In this document: one piece after another, positions 45,835 to 58,009 of the stretch
Position numbering within the stretch: the first letter of the stretch is position 1
Layout: every line of letters starts with the position of its first letter
Assembly: GCA_012523975.1 (NCBI GenBank)
Contig: JAAYSF010000071.1
Span: forward strand, 101,679 to 165,678
Direction: 5' to 3'
DNA: 64,000 nucleotides
DNA from: Veillonellaceae bacterium
GTDB lineage: Bacteria; Bacillota; Negativicutes; JAAYSF01
Notes under the pieces: generated by a model
Database searches by the model: none
What the model saw: the letters and a program-made list of their open reading frames with translations, nothing else
What the model was told of the DNA's origin: nothing
Position numbers and translations under genes: made by a program

Positions 45835-46578
45835 CTAGCTTAGAACTTTTCGACCATTCTGGTTATTTAACGCCAGGCTAATTTCTAGTAGCGTCGGCTT
45901 TTCCATAAAAAAGACGGTCTTCGGACCTGTGATAAAGTCGCTGATAAAATGGGCGTCGGAAGAAGTTATAACAGGCAGCCCTCCAATTCCCGGAAACTTT
46001 TCTGCTGCCGATTGAATACTCGTTAAGCGTGATACTTCGACAGCCGCAAGCAATGAATCTGGCGGAACAAAACCTAGCTGCGATAAAATGCTGTAGACCG
46101 GCCGATCAACATGGCTTGCAATACATATCCCGTTCCGGGCGGCTGCTTCGGCCGTCACCTCCTCTACCCCACAGGTTAGCGAGGCTAATAACATTTCCTT
46201 GCGACAGCCGAGAAATTCATCATAGGCATCAACAATAATTTGGGCCCCGAAACGCCCTTGATCGTTCAATCGGCCGGACAGATGATTGACTACATAGTCG
46301 TTAAATGATTTTAACTGAGCAACAGTTTCAAACAAAGTTATTAGATGGACTTCTTCTTTGGTTTCAATCTCCATACCCGGAATAACAGTAACATTCGTTC
46401 CGGCAGCGGCTTCAACGGCTGCAGGAACATTATCACACGCGTTATGGTCGGTAATGGCTATGATATCAATGTTGTGCTCAATTGCATAATTTACAATATT
46501 TCGTGGCGTCATTTCAATGGCCGCGCATGGTGACAGCAGTGAGTGAACATGGAGATCGGCCACGAAGCGCCGCATCAT
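45835..46578 (-). CDS. PHP-domain phosphoesterase-like protein
   Basis: The 247-residue protein has the PHP metal motifs DLHVHSLLSPC (8-18), ITDHNACDN (about 42-50), an E in PGMEIETKEEVHLI, SHVDRP and SSDAHF (about 205-210). PHP enzymes hydrolyse phosphoesters (histidinol phosphate, nucleotides, DNA ends). Its ATG overlaps the end of the DRTGG gene and it lies directly before hydC, so it belongs to the hydrogenase signalling module. The substrate is unknown. Confidence 0.88.
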   Translation of the reverse strand: MMRRFVADLHVHSLLSPCAAIEMTPRNIVNYAIEHNIDIIAITDHNACDNVPAAVEAAAGTNVTVIPGMEIETKEEVHLITLFETVAQLKSFNDYVVNHLSGRLNDQGRFGAQIIVDAYDEFLGCRKEMLLASLTCGVEEVTAEAAARNGICIASHVDRPVYSILSQLGFVPPDSLLAAVEVSRLTSIQSAAEKFPGIGGLPVITSSDAHFISDFITGPKTVFFMEKPTLLEISLALNNQNGRKVLS

Positions 46579-46916
46579 GAACTTTTAATCCCCATACCAT
46601 ATAGACGGCCAGCGACCTCATACGCGGACAGCGTTGTCGTCAAAATCACGATGTTTTCGAATTGGGCTTTAGTTACTGTCTGATGATCAGGTGTAACGCC
46701 ACCGGCTATAATAACTGCGGCCAGATCCAGGAGCGCTGCTACTGCAACAACATTTTGGTGAGCTTGCATAGTAACCCAAACTGTGCCAGCGCAGGACCGC
46801 CCCATAACATTGCTCAACAGATCTGAAACATAGCCGCCGCTTATCTCCCGGTTAAGCCTACCATGGCCGGCAACGATTTCAAGCTGCAATTCTGACACTA
46901 TTTGACTTATTTGCAC
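46575..46916 (-). CDS. Stand-alone DRTGG-domain protein (second copy)
   Basis: The 113-residue protein matches the DRTGG domain: GGYVSDLLSNVMGRS (27-41), TVWVTMQAHQNVVAVAAL and an IIAGGVTP loop. DRTGG domains occur in phosphotransacetylases and CBS proteins and probably bind nucleotides or serve regulation. It resembles the first copy at 48776-49123 in fold and size but has diverged. Both flank the HydS-like gene. Confidence 0.85.
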   Translation of the reverse strand: MQISQIVSELQLEIVAGHGRLNREISGGYVSDLLSNVMGRSCAGTVWVTMQAHQNVVAVAALLDLAAVIIAGGVTPDHQTVTKAQFENIVILTTTLSAYEVAGRLYGMGIKSS

Positions 46917-46952
46917 ATAAACGCCTCCCTCGCTGCTTTTACGATTTACCGA

Positions 46953-48293
46953 TTAGCTCTGCTCCTTGTCCAGAGATGGCGGCAGCTTTTCGGCCAAATC
47001 CATCATTTCCTTCGCAAGTTCACTTACTCGTTCCCGCAATTTAAATACACAGTCGGTTACACTGGCCTTTTCTTGAGCAATATCTTCAGCTAACGCTTTG
47101 CAGTTTGGTGAGCCGCACGACCCGCAGTCGAGTCCCGGCAGCTGCTTAAGCATTTTTTCCATAGCCTCAACCTTGTACATGGCCTTAAAAATATCTTCAT
47201 CGAGACGCAATATCGGGCGCGGCTCAATCGCACGCCGCTCACTTACGCCAAGCGCCGACTCGCGGTATTCCTGGAGGGGCACCCGGCCTTTTGCAGCATC
47301 TTCTGCCTGCATATTTTGAGCCCGTTTTTTCATGTTAAACTCAGCAACAAAGCGATTTTGGACAGTCAGCGGACCGCCGATACAACCACCCGCGCACGCC
47401 AAAGTCTCAATATATTTAACGCCGGATAACTTGCCTAGTGCAACTTGTTCTAAAATGTCGCTTACATTATTTATTTCATGCACAATGAGTTGGTTTTCGG
47501 AACCAACAGCCGCACTTTCGCCGCCCGACACAGCCCAATTGACACCAACCCAAGAAGCATGCCGCCTTTCGACACCGGCAGGAATATCTTGCAGTGCCTT
47601 CAAGAGCGGGGCGTAAACTTGTGAAATGCCTATAGCGCCGCTAATATTTGATTTTTCGGAGCCAAGCGGCTGCTTGGCGGCAGTCATCTTAGCCGGGCAA
47701 GGCGAAATAAACCAAGTTCCTATTTCATCTGGACTTAATCCAAGCCTGCGGCTGGCTTTTGCACGAGCGACTCGAGCCGCTACTTCTACCGGCGAGTCGA
47801 TGGGCACAAGATTGTCAATAAGTTCGGGAAACTTGACTTGAATGAGCCTAACAGCAGCCGGGCAAGCCGACGAAATTACCGGATACCTAATGTCGGAACG
47901 CTTCAAATAATCCTTGATCGCTAACGATACTATTTCAGCGCCTTTGGCAACTTCAAAAACATCATGAAAACCTAATTCCATTAAAGCGGCTAAAATGTTA
48001 TCAATCCGAATATCAGCACTGAACTGTGCATATAAGGTCGGTGCCGGCAGCGCAATATTATACTTGTACTGAATTAAGTCATCCAATGAATCAGTAACGG
48101 CCGTTTTGGCATGGGCCGGGCATCGCCGAATGCATTCACCGCAATCAATACAGCGAGCTTCTATTATCTGTGACCTGCCCCTGCGTATTCTTATAGCTTC
48201 TGTGGGGCAACGTTTAGCACAGATGACACAACCTTTACAGCGGTTTTCAATTAATCGAACCGAATGAAAATAGTCGCCCACATTCAACACCAC
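46953..48293 (-). CDS. hydS: HydS-like [FeFe] hydrogenase homologue (putative H2/redox sensor, group D type)
   Basis: The 446-residue protein has a 2x4Fe-4S ferredoxin domain (CKGCVICAKRCP at 19-30, CIDCGECIRRCP at 48-59), an H-cluster domain and a C-terminal 4Fe-4S domain (CGSCGSPNCK at 390-399, with C415). H-cluster motifs are altered: SSACPAA (141-147), SPCPAKM (197-203) and ACAGGCIGG (299-307). All four cluster cysteines are present (C144, C199, C300, C304), but Ala143 takes the place of the proton-relay Cys and GGGQP is lost. This fits sensory rather than catalytic hydrogenases. No PAS domain is present. Confidence 0.88.
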   Translation of the reverse strand: MVLNVGDYFHSVRLIENRCKGCVICAKRCPTEAIRIRRGRSQIIEARCIDCGECIRRCPAHAKTAVTDSLDDLIQYKYNIALPAPTLYAQFSADIRIDNILAALMELGFHDVFEVAKGAEIVSLAIKDYLKRSDIRYPVISSACPAAVRLIQVKFPELIDNLVPIDSPVEVAARVARAKASRRLGLSPDEIGTWFISPCPAKMTAAKQPLGSEKSNISGAIGISQVYAPLLKALQDIPAGVERRHASWVGVNWAVSGGESAAVGSENQLIVHEINNVSDILEQVALGKLSGVKYIETLACAGGCIGGPLTVQNRFVAEFNMKKRAQNMQAEDAAKGRVPLQEYRESALGVSERRAIEPRPILRLDEDIFKAMYKVEAMEKMLKQLPGLDCGSCGSPNCKALAEDIAQEKASVTDCVFKLRERVSELAKEMMDLAEKLPPSLDKEQS

Positions 48294-48316
48294 ACTATCA
48301 TTAAAACTTAGTTATG

Positions 48317-48775
48317 CTACCTGGTAAGAGCATTAAAACTTCCATTATAATAAACAGTCATCGTGATGGTTGTCCCAACCCCAACTTTCGATTTAATCTC
48401 AAATTCGTTGGTACACCTAACCATATTCGGCAGGCCCATACCGGCACCAAACCCCATCTCGCGAATATAATCAGGCGCCGTTGAGTAACCTTCCTGCATA
48501 GCCAGTTTGATATCAGGAATGCCAGGTCCCTCATCATTAACGGTTATTTGCGCACGGTCTGAAAATATTTCCGCTTTAATCTTACCTCGATAAGCATGAA
48601 TGATTACATTCATCTCGGCCTCATAAGTACTAATAGCGATACGGCGTATAACCTCGGCAGGAATACCTATTTGCTGAAGTACAAGTTTTATTTTACTTGA
48701 CGCCTCACCTGCTGCGTCAAAGTCTGAACCATTTAGATCAAAGTCCAATACGATAAACTGTGTGCTTTGTTCCAC
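48317..48775 (-). CDS. RsbW/SpoIIAB-like anti-sigma-type ATPase
   Basis: The 152-residue protein is a lone HATPase_c domain: N box EAEMNVIIHAYRG (about 53-65), DEGPGIPDI (about 79-87) and GFGAGMGLPNM (about 107-117). It resembles serine-kinase/anti-sigma factors. It lies between the first DRTGG gene and the HydS-like gene. It may read the H-cluster state and phosphorylate or bind a partner; no anti-anti-sigma factor is visible nearby. Confidence 0.9.
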   Translation of the reverse strand: MEQSTQFIVLDFDLNGSDFDAAGEASSKIKLVLQQIGIPAEVIRRIAISTYEAEMNVIIHAYRGKIKAEIFSDRAQITVNDEGPGIPDIKLAMQEGYSTAPDYIREMGFGAGMGLPNMVRCTNEFEIKSKVGVGTTITMTVYYNGSFNALTR

Positions 48776-49123
48776 CTACATACAACCTTTCAGCCCATGT
48801 TGATAAAGTCGTCCGCAGGCCTCATACATTGGTAGTTTTGTAGTAAGCAACGGAATACCCTTTTGCTGAGCCATTGGCAGTAACTCGGCGTTAGGGCATT
48901 TCCCATTTACAAAAACAATCCCAACTAAATCACTCATCTCGGCTGTGCGAATGACCTGAACGTTAGTTAGGCCAGTGAGAAGCAATGTTTCCTTAATGGG
49001 ACAGGCTAAAACATCGCTCAGCAAATCGGAGCCGCAGACCGTGGCAACTTCTTTCACTAGTAATAACTCTTCGCCGCTAAGAATTTCGGCCCCGAGTATC
49101 TGTCTGACCTCTGCAAGCTTCAT
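48776..49123 (-). CDS. Stand-alone DRTGG-domain protein (first copy)
   Basis: ATG at 49123 (AAGGGGGAAGGG) gives 115 residues with GSDLLSDVLACPIKETLLLTG (shorter key: SDLLSDVL) and YEACGRLYQHGLKG, the DRTGG-domain pattern. First gene of the run that continues through the HydS-like gene to hydA. The end abuts the ATPase gene. A nucleotide-binding regulatory role is inferred. Confidence 0.83.
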   Translation of the reverse strand: MKLAEVRQILGAEILSGEELLLVKEVATVCGSDLLSDVLACPIKETLLLTGLTNVQVIRTAEMSDLVGIVFVNGKCPNAELLPMAQQKGIPLLTTKLPMYEACGRLYQHGLKGCM

Positions 49124-49232
49124 AAACCCTTCCCCCTTCATCGATCTACTGACCGAGCTTAGCCTGGGTATATTTCAGGTTTGGAGCTAACGACTATTTA
49201 GTACGAAATTTCACACATTTGTATACAGAAAT

Positions 49233-49255
49233 AAAGGGCCGGAGGCCCTTTTTGT
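49233..49255. terminator. Intrinsic terminator between the O-antigen-ligase-like gene and the hyd module
   Basis: AAAGGGCC-GGA-GGCCCTTT is a strong hairpin with TTTTTGTG on the plus side and TTTATTTC on the minus side; it should stop valS-folC-ligase transcription before the hyd module. Confidence 0.85.
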
Positions 49256-49339
49256 GTTTAGCGATAACTATATGACTTGTCTGTTATTAATACTAATTAT
49301 TCGTGATATCCTAGGAAAATCCTGCTAAAGTTTACACTT

Positions 49340-50599
49340 TTACATTTTTTTCAAAAACCTGGACGTTGTTCCATACCTGCAGCTTTCGCCCCATAGAACG
49401 GTAATTATCGCATTCAGCAACCAAAATAGCATCGACATCTGGATATTAAACAAGATGTAATCTGTTAATCCGTTGACAGCCAGAGCGATAAGAGCAGCGG
49501 CAATCCCAAGCATCAAGCCCGCTGTAAAGCGATTTGCCGAATAGCTGATCAAATTTACAGCAGTCTTTAAATGAGAATAAATAATCCCCAGAAAAACCAT
49601 CAAGCCAGGTATTCCGATTTCGGCTGCTATATTTAGATACATATTATGCGCATGGACAATCTTGGTACTAGAATCGTTAATAAAGAAATCATACTCAGGA
49701 TAAACCATCCAATATGCTCCCCAGCCAATCCCAAAGAATGGCTTGTCCATTATCATGGCTACCGTACTTTCCCATAGCGCTATCCGAAGCGTTGAAGAAG
49801 TATCAGTCGGATTAAATATCGACATCAAACGCTCAAGTAAAACATCATGGCCAAACAGCCCAAGAAGAGGAAGCAATAATAGCAGCCAAAAGATTTTTCG
49901 ATTATACAATACACCAAATGCGGCAATTAGAGCTAAAACACTAAGCCAAGCGCCGCGGGAATAGGTAAGTACAAGGCAGACCGCCAGTATTGCAACCAGA
50001 CTAAAAGCTGCGCTTCTGCAGTTAAGAGTAGTTTCCTTACAGCCAAGCCCGGCAGCAATTGCCATAATAGTAACAAGGAATCCCGCCAGCAGATTCGGAT
50101 TTTGCATAGTAGAAAATACCCTAAACTTAAGATCTGGAAACTGCTCATAATCAACCCATTCTGTTATCATTCTGTCACTAAATAGATACTGATAAAAACC
50201 GTATAACGCGACAATAAAAGCTGATCCTAAAATAGCCCATACAATCCTTTTTACCTGGTCGGTCGATTGAATATTGTTAACGACCAAATAGTAGATAAGT
50301 ATATAGCGGCCCATCAAATTATAATAGTTGTAAAAACTAAACCCTCGGTCAGGCGAACTCCCGATAGATAGTGCTGAAAAAATGATGAACATTAAAATGA
50401 GTTCATCAAACGGGGTGCGTTTCAGACTGAATTTGCGGGTTGCAATCATCTTTAGAGCCCAAGCCGTTAAACCTGCCACAAAAAAGACATCAGCAGTAAT
50501 AGCTGACAACGGCAAAAAAAAGGCCACCGCGATAATGCAGTGCTCGATAATCAAATCAAAATAGTATTGTAATTTTATAAGCCGATATGATATTCTCAC
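49340..50599 (-). CDS. O-antigen ligase/polymerase-like (Wzy/WaaL) membrane protein
   Basis: The chosen GTG at 50599 follows AGGTGA; a GTG at 50608 is possible. About 419 residues with ten or more membrane helices and a large loop holding the O-antigen ligase region (AHNMYLNIAAEIGIPGL, about 322-338; H and R residues typical). Such proteins attach or polymerise glycans on lipid carriers. A surface polysaccharide is likely; a diderm envelope would make WaaL-type activity plausible. No other glycan genes are near. Confidence 0.85.
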   Translation of the reverse strand: MRISYRLIKLQYYFDLIIEHCIIAVAFFLPLSAITADVFFVAGLTAWALKMIATRKFSLKRTPFDELILMFIIFSALSIGSSPDRGFSFYNYYNLMGRYILIYYLVVNNIQSTDQVKRIVWAILGSAFIVALYGFYQYLFSDRMITEWVDYEQFPDLKFRVFSTMQNPNLLAGFLVTIMAIAAGLGCKETTLNCRSAAFSLVAILAVCLVLTYSRGAWLSVLALIAAFGVLYNRKIFWLLLLLPLLGLFGHDVLLERLMSIFNPTDTSSTLRIALWESTVAMIMDKPFFGIGWGAYWMVYPEYDFFINDSSTKIVHAHNMYLNIAAEIGIPGLMVFLGIIYSHLKTAVNLISYSANRFTAGLMLGIAAALIALAVNGLTDYILFNIQMSMLFWLLNAIITVLWGESCRYGTTSRFLKKM

Positions 50600-50636
50600 A
50601 TGTTTCACCTATCCATTAATTATACAGACATTATAC

Positions 50637-51941
50637 TTAACAGCCAATTTTTTGTCCACCTACTATTATAGCGCGGGCGGCACCGATTAGGTAAAGTGAA
50701 CCAGCAATACATATAATACCGTCAGAACCAGCCAAAACTTTAGCCAGTCGAAGTCCTTCTTCAATATTTTCAGCAGTGCTTACTACGTTAGCCTTTATTA
50801 GCTTTGCAACCTCGCTTGGCTCGCCGGCACGGTCTGATAAAGGCGCGGCAACAACAACTTTATCATTAGGCCTAATCAGGGAATTAACAATACCGCAAAC
50901 ATCTTTATCCTTTAAAATCCCTAGCAAAAAGACAATCTCTTTACCAGCAAACACAAGATCAAGATTATCGCGCAGCCTTATTGCCCCTGCCGGGTTATGC
51001 GCACCATCAATTACTACCATCGGCCGGCCGGAGAATATTTCAAACCGGCCTGGCCATTTTGCAGCAGCTACCCCCTTCACTATCTGCTCCCAACTTATTC
51101 GCTTGTCTTTTTTACCGATAAGAATAGCAGTCATTATCGCTAAGGCGCAGTTTTCAGCCTGATGACTGCCAATGAGATTAGCTGTCACTTGTTTTGGACC
51201 GTCCGGATCATCAACCAGCTCAAAACTAACCTTTTGTTGCAAACCCGCTAAGCCGGCAAACGTAGCTTTAAAATCGCGACCAAGCAAATACACATCGGAT
51301 CGAGTGCCTAACGCCTTTGTGTTAATTACCGTAAAAGCATCATGCTGCGCAGCGGTAACAACCGGTACAGCATTTTTTATAATACCTGCTTTATGGGCAG
51401 CAATTTCAGCGATGGTACTGCCGCAGCGGTCGGTATGCTCAAGGGCTACATTTGTAATTACGGCTACTTCAGGATTAATAACATTAGTTGAATCTAAAAG
51501 CCCCCCAAGCCCAACTTCAATAATGGCATACTCTACATCAGCAGCGGCGAAATAATAAAACGCCGCTGCTGTCAGCACTTCAAACTCTGTTGGGTGCTCC
51601 CATCCTTGTTCCGCCATTTTAGTTACAAATTGCGCTGTATATGAAATTGCCTCACTAAATTTTGTCTCGGAAATCTCCTGACCGTTTACGACTATTCGCT
51701 CAGTATATTCATTAAGATGGGGCGAGGTATACATACCAGTCCTAATGCCTGAGGCTTGTAGGATGGAAGCCAGCATTACCGTTGTGGACCCTTTGCCGTT
51801 AGTGCCTGTAACATGAATAGGCTTAAAGCAGCGTTCAGGATTACCCATGAGCTCAAGCAGTCGCTCGATTCTGGTCAGACCTAAATTTATACCGAATTTT
51901 CCTAGCTGAGTAAGGTATTGCAGTGAATCTTCGTAAGTCAT
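50637..51941 (-). CDS. folC: Folylpolyglutamate/dihydrofolate synthase
   Basis: The ATG at 51941 has the better spacing from AAGAGG and gives 434 residues; an ATG 9 bases upstream is possible. Mur-ligase type motifs: THVTGTNGKGSTTVM-like HVTGTNGKGSTTVML (about 41-55), GLGGLLDSTNV (about 147-157), KWPGRFEIF and DGAHNPAG (about 313-320). It adds glutamates to folates, supporting the C1 genes nearby. It follows valS by 13 bases. Confidence 0.96.
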   Translation of the reverse strand: MTYEDSLQYLTQLGKFGINLGLTRIERLLELMGNPERCFKPIHVTGTNGKGSTTVMLASILQASGIRTGMYTSPHLNEYTERIVVNGQEISETKFSEAISYTAQFVTKMAEQGWEHPTEFEVLTAAAFYYFAAADVEYAIIEVGLGGLLDSTNVINPEVAVITNVALEHTDRCGSTIAEIAAHKAGIIKNAVPVVTAAQHDAFTVINTKALGTRSDVYLLGRDFKATFAGLAGLQQKVSFELVDDPDGPKQVTANLIGSHQAENCALAIMTAILIGKKDKRISWEQIVKGVAAAKWPGRFEIFSGRPMVVIDGAHNPAGAIRLRDNLDLVFAGKEIVFLLGILKDKDVCGIVNSLIRPNDKVVVAAPLSDRAGEPSEVAKLIKANVVSTAENIEEGLRLAKVLAGSDGIICIAGSLYLIGAARAIIVGGQKIGC

Positions 51942-51954
51942 CTCAGCCATCCTC

Positions 51955-54603
51955 TTATAGTCTGGCCAAATAGCTTAACCGCTCGTTGATAGCATCACGT
52001 TTTTCACGGTATTCCTGTTCTTTGGCCCTCTCTTTTTCAATAACTTCGGCCGGTGCTTTTGCGACAAAGCCCTCATTAGCAAGTTTACCTGCAATACGGC
52101 TAAGCTCTTTCTCGATTTTTTCGAGTTCTTTTCTTAAGCGGGCTGTCTCTTTTTCAACATCTATAAGTCCCTTTAACGGGAGATATATTTCAACACCGCT
52201 AGCAACAGCAGTCATCGCATTCTCTGGTTTTTGCTCAGTGATAGGCAGCATAGTTATAGGCTCAGCTGCGGCCAGTGTTTTTAAATAGCTTTGATTGGCC
52301 TCAAAAGTAGTTCTGAAATCATCGGCAATCTGCAGGATAACCTCGCTCTTGCGGCCGGGCGGCACATTAACTTCGGCTCGCATATTACGAATGGCTTTAA
52401 TTGTATCCATAATTACGCCCATATCCCGATCGGCTTCGACTGAAATCAGTTCAGGCCGATCTTTAGGCCATGGTGCAACAATAATACTTACCCCTTCGTG
52501 CGGCAGATGCTGCCAGATATGCTCAGTAATAAACGGCATAAACGGATGCAGCAATTTTAAAGTATTATTAAGTATATACCATAATACATACTGCGCGGCT
52601 CCTCTGCTAACCTCGTCTTCTTTATTGTAAAGACGGGATTTTGCCAGTTCGATATACCAATCGCAATATTCATTCCAAATAAATTCATATAATAAACGAG
52701 CCGCTTCACCCACTTCAAAACGGTCAAGATTACGGGTAACTTCACTTACTGTTTGCGCATAACGGCTTAGAATCCAACGGTCGGCCAAGGTTAATGCTTC
52801 ATCTTTAGGCTTGTCCGCGGCATCAAAGCCTTCAAGATTCATCATTACAAACCGCGATGCATTCCATAGCTTATTAGCAAAGTTCCGGCTTGATTCCACT
52901 CGCTCCCAGTAAAAGCGCATATCATTGCCGGGCGTATTGCCGGTAACAAGGGTAAACCGAAGTGTATCAGCGCCGTATTTCTCTATAACCTCCAGCGGAT
53001 CGATACCGTTACCCAGCGATTTACTCATTTTCCGTCCTTGTGAGTCGCGGACCAAACCATGAATAAACACATGTTTAAATGGAATTTCCTTTTTAAACTC
53101 TAAGCCCATCATAATCATTCTGGCTACCCAGAAGAAAATAATATCATAGCCAGTCACCAGCACGCTGGTCGGGTAGAACTGTTTTAATTCAGCGGTCTGC
53201 TCAGGCCAGCCCATGGTCGAAAATGGCCACAAAGCCGAACTAAACCAAGTATCAAGCACGTCAGGGTCCTGTTCCAGTTTGCCGCCGCACTTAGGACAAA
53301 CTGAAATATCGTCCCGAGAAACGATAGTTTCGCCGCATTCGCAATACCAAGCCGGAATGCGGTGCCCCCACCAAATCTGACGGGAAATACACCAATCCCG
53401 AATCCCTTCAAGCCAGTTGATATAAATTTTGGTAAACCGCTCCGGAACAAACTTTATTGCGCCTGATTGTACAGCCTCAATCGCCGGTTTAGCCAAAGGT
53501 TCCATCGATACAAACCACTGTTTTGAAATAAGCGGCTCGACCACTGTCCGGCAGCGCTGACAATGACCGACAGCGTGGTTGTGTTCATCAATTTTTACAA
53601 GGTTGCCCAATTCCTTTAAATCATGTACGAGCTGTTTGCGGCATTCGTACCGATCCATTCCTGCATATTTACCGGTATCTTCAGACATTGTTCCGTCATT
53701 ATTAATAACAACGATTTCCGGCAGTTTATGTCTAAGCCCCATATCAAAGTCATTAGGATCATGAGCCGGAGTAACTTTGACCGCACCCGTTCCAAAGGAA
53801 GGATCTACATATTCATCGGCAACAATAGGAAGTTTCCGCCCTACTATCGGTAAAATCAGATTCTTGCCGACTAAATCTCGGTATCTGTCGTCATCAGGAT
53901 GGACGGCAACCCCGCTGTCACCTAAAATAGTTTCCGGGCGGGTAGTTGCAACAGTAACATATTGATCCTCAGTACCTTCGACCAGATAGCGCACATGATA
54001 CAAATTGCCTGGTTTGTCTTCATGCTCAACTTCAATATCACTCAAAGCCGTGTTGCAGCGAGGGCACCAGTTAGTAATTCGGCTACCTTGATATATAAGG
54101 CCCTTTTCATAAAGAGAAACAAATACCTCACGAACAGCCCGCGAACAGCCTTCATCCATAGTAAAACGCTCACGCGCCCAGTCACAGGAAGCGCCAAGAC
54201 TTTTCAGCTGAGTAGTGATTCGGCTGCCATACTGATGTTTCCAATCCCAAACCCTATCAATAAAGTCTTCCCGCCCCAAATCATAACGGGTTAGACCATC
54301 CTTTGCCAAAGTCTCTTCAACTTTAATCTGAGTTGCAATACCTGCATGGTCTGAACCAGGCATCCATAATGTATTGTAGCCCTGCATACGGCGCCAGCGA
54401 ATCAGCACGTCCTGCAGCGTATTATCAAGAGCATGTCCCATATGGAGCTGGCCAGTAACGTTGGGTGGCGGAATTACAATACTGAATGGCTGTTTATCTG
54501 GTTCGGGCTCCGCGTGGAATAAAGAATTTTCTTCCCAGAACTTATACCATCTCGATTCTACAGCTTGTGGGTCATACACTGACGGGATATTTTTTTCTTC
54601 CAT
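51955..54603 (-). CDS. valS: Valyl-tRNA synthetase
   Basis: The 882-residue class I synthetase has [20 protein letters not shown] (HIGH-type, about 46-65), KMSKSLGNG (about 525-533) and a C-terminal coiled-coil tRNA arm (about 815-882). Its T-box leader shows control by uncharged tRNA-Val. Confidence 0.98.
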   Translation of the reverse strand: MEEKNIPSVYDPQAVESRWYKFWEENSLFHAEPEPDKQPFSIVIPPPNVTGQLHMGHALDNTLQDVLIRWRRMQGYNTLWMPGSDHAGIATQIKVEETLAKDGLTRYDLGREDFIDRVWDWKHQYGSRITTQLKSLGASCDWARERFTMDEGCSRAVREVFVSLYEKGLIYQGSRITNWCPRCNTALSDIEVEHEDKPGNLYHVRYLVEGTEDQYVTVATTRPETILGDSGVAVHPDDDRYRDLVGKNLILPIVGRKLPIVADEYVDPSFGTGAVKVTPAHDPNDFDMGLRHKLPEIVVINNDGTMSEDTGKYAGMDRYECRKQLVHDLKELGNLVKIDEHNHAVGHCQRCRTVVEPLISKQWFVSMEPLAKPAIEAVQSGAIKFVPERFTKIYINWLEGIRDWCISRQIWWGHRIPAWYCECGETIVSRDDISVCPKCGGKLEQDPDVLDTWFSSALWPFSTMGWPEQTAELKQFYPTSVLVTGYDIIFFWVARMIMMGLEFKKEIPFKHVFIHGLVRDSQGRKMSKSLGNGIDPLEVIEKYGADTLRFTLVTGNTPGNDMRFYWERVESSRNFANKLWNASRFVMMNLEGFDAADKPKDEALTLADRWILSRYAQTVSEVTRNLDRFEVGEAARLLYEFIWNEYCDWYIELAKSRLYNKEDEVSRGAAQYVLWYILNNTLKLLHPFMPFITEHIWQHLPHEGVSIIVAPWPKDRPELISVEADRDMGVIMDTIKAIRNMRAEVNVPPGRKSEVILQIADDFRTTFEANQSYLKTLAAAEPITMLPITEQKPENAMTAVASGVEIYLPLKGLIDVEKETARLRKELEKIEKELSRIAGKLANEGFVAKAPAEVIEKERAKEQEYREKRDAINERLSYLARL

Positions 54604-54609
54604 AAAGAC

Positions 54610-54872
54610 TCCTCCTAAAAAAATTAAAAGCTCTTTCGTCCTAAAAGGACGAAAGAGCCTGCTTTCGTGGTACCACCTTGTTTCTCCAGCCTAAACTCAG
54701 CTGAACTCGTACGCCGTAACGGGGCCACCGGCTGCGCCTACTGAAATTTCAACGCAACAGCTCAAGGACTACCTTCCACTATCCGGTCTGAGAGACTTTA
54801 CAGCCGTGAGTCTCCTCTCTAAACAGCCAACAATAGTGTACTCCTTCCTGTCATCGCCTTTACATATATAAT
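54610..54872 (-). promoter_or_regulatory. T-box leader of valS
   Basis: The minus-strand leader contains the T-box sequence AAGGTGGTACCACG (54666-54679) and a terminator, GCTCTTTCGTCC paired with GGACGAAAGAGC (54630-54658) followed by TTTTAATTTTTTT. Upstream stems form stem I. Uncharged tRNA-Val would stabilise the antiterminator. I did not assign the specifier codon with confidence. Confidence 0.95.
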
Positions 54873-54878
54873 ACTAAC

Positions 54879-54907
54879 AATATAGCGTGAGCATGGACAA
54901 TTGTCAA
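54879..54907 (-). promoter_or_regulatory. Promoter of the valS operon
   Basis: Minus strand -35 TTGACA (54902-54907), 17-base spacer, -10 TATATT (54879-54884), just after the nfnB stop codon. Confidence 0.9.
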
Positions 54908-54922
54908 GTTTTACAATGAATT

Positions 54923-57169
<2,247 letters not shown>

Positions 57170-57177
<8 letters not shown>

Positions 57178-57934
57178 TTTTATCCTCCTTTATAAAGTTA
57201 AATATTCCTGATAAGTACTCTGCGACCTTTATTCGAATTGGCATAAAGTAAATATTGGAATTTATACTATTGACAAAATCCAATGCCTGTTTGGCAAAAT
57301 TAATATTCCATTCTAAGGTTGGCTTAAACCCGGCTGGGAAGACAACATTGTTTTTGACCTCCCAATATTTTACCGAGTTCTCAGAAACTACCGGAGAAAT
57401 ACCCCAGAATACTTCTGTATCCTGTAACTGCTCAGCATAAATTTCCATAAACCTTAGATCATAAAACGGTTGAGTGAAAAAACCATCAGCTCCTGCGTAC
57501 AGCTTGCGCATTGCATAATCTATTTCAGTGCGAATACTGGAACGGTATTGGTCTATGGCAGCATACACCTTAACGTTCGGCAGCTCTTGCTTAAATTTCC
57601 TGATAACATCTACGCTAGTTGACGGATAAATCTTGTGTCCCATGTCCTGAGGTCGGTCGCCGGTCAGCACAAGAACCTCCATGATTTGATTATCTATTAG
57701 AAATTGCGCCATTGGCAGTGCCTTGCGAACGTCAATATCAATCGCACGTATGTGAGGAATGGCCTTTTTACCTGCACGCCGAACCAATCCGGAGCCTGTC
57801 CAACTTCGAATATCAAACTTTAAAAGGTCAGGAATATTGACGGTATCGACAGGGAATTGGTCTATTAACGCGTTAAGTTCTGCCGTTAGAAATTCTTCAT
57901 TTCTAGGCACTAATTCAACTGAAATTCTTGTCAA
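57170..57934 (-). CDS. metF: Divergent methylenetetrahydrofolate reductase (MetF-like)
   Basis: The chosen TTG at 57934 has an 8-base gap from GGAGG; an ATG two codons upstream would be too close to the site. The 254-residue protein has MTHFR-fold motifs SVELVPR (start), VLTGDRP (about 90-96) and GADGFFTQPFYD (about 150-161), but at 254 residues it is shorter than usual and the substrate loops differ. It probably converts 5,10-methylene-THF to methyl-THF with folD and fhs just upstream. The overlap with nfnA (8 bases) suggests coupling. Confidence 0.75.
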
Positions 57935-58009
57935 TGTCATTCCTCCGATAACTATTTAAATATTAAAAGACGCTTAGCTTTCATTCTTGCGGACATCGGC
58001 AGCGGCTAA

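Noticed and set aside
49205..49222. Rex operator upstream of the hyd module (TGTGTGAAATTTCGTAC)
   Set aside because: Only one half resembles TTGTGAAA; the other half does not match, so it is not a convincing Rex site.
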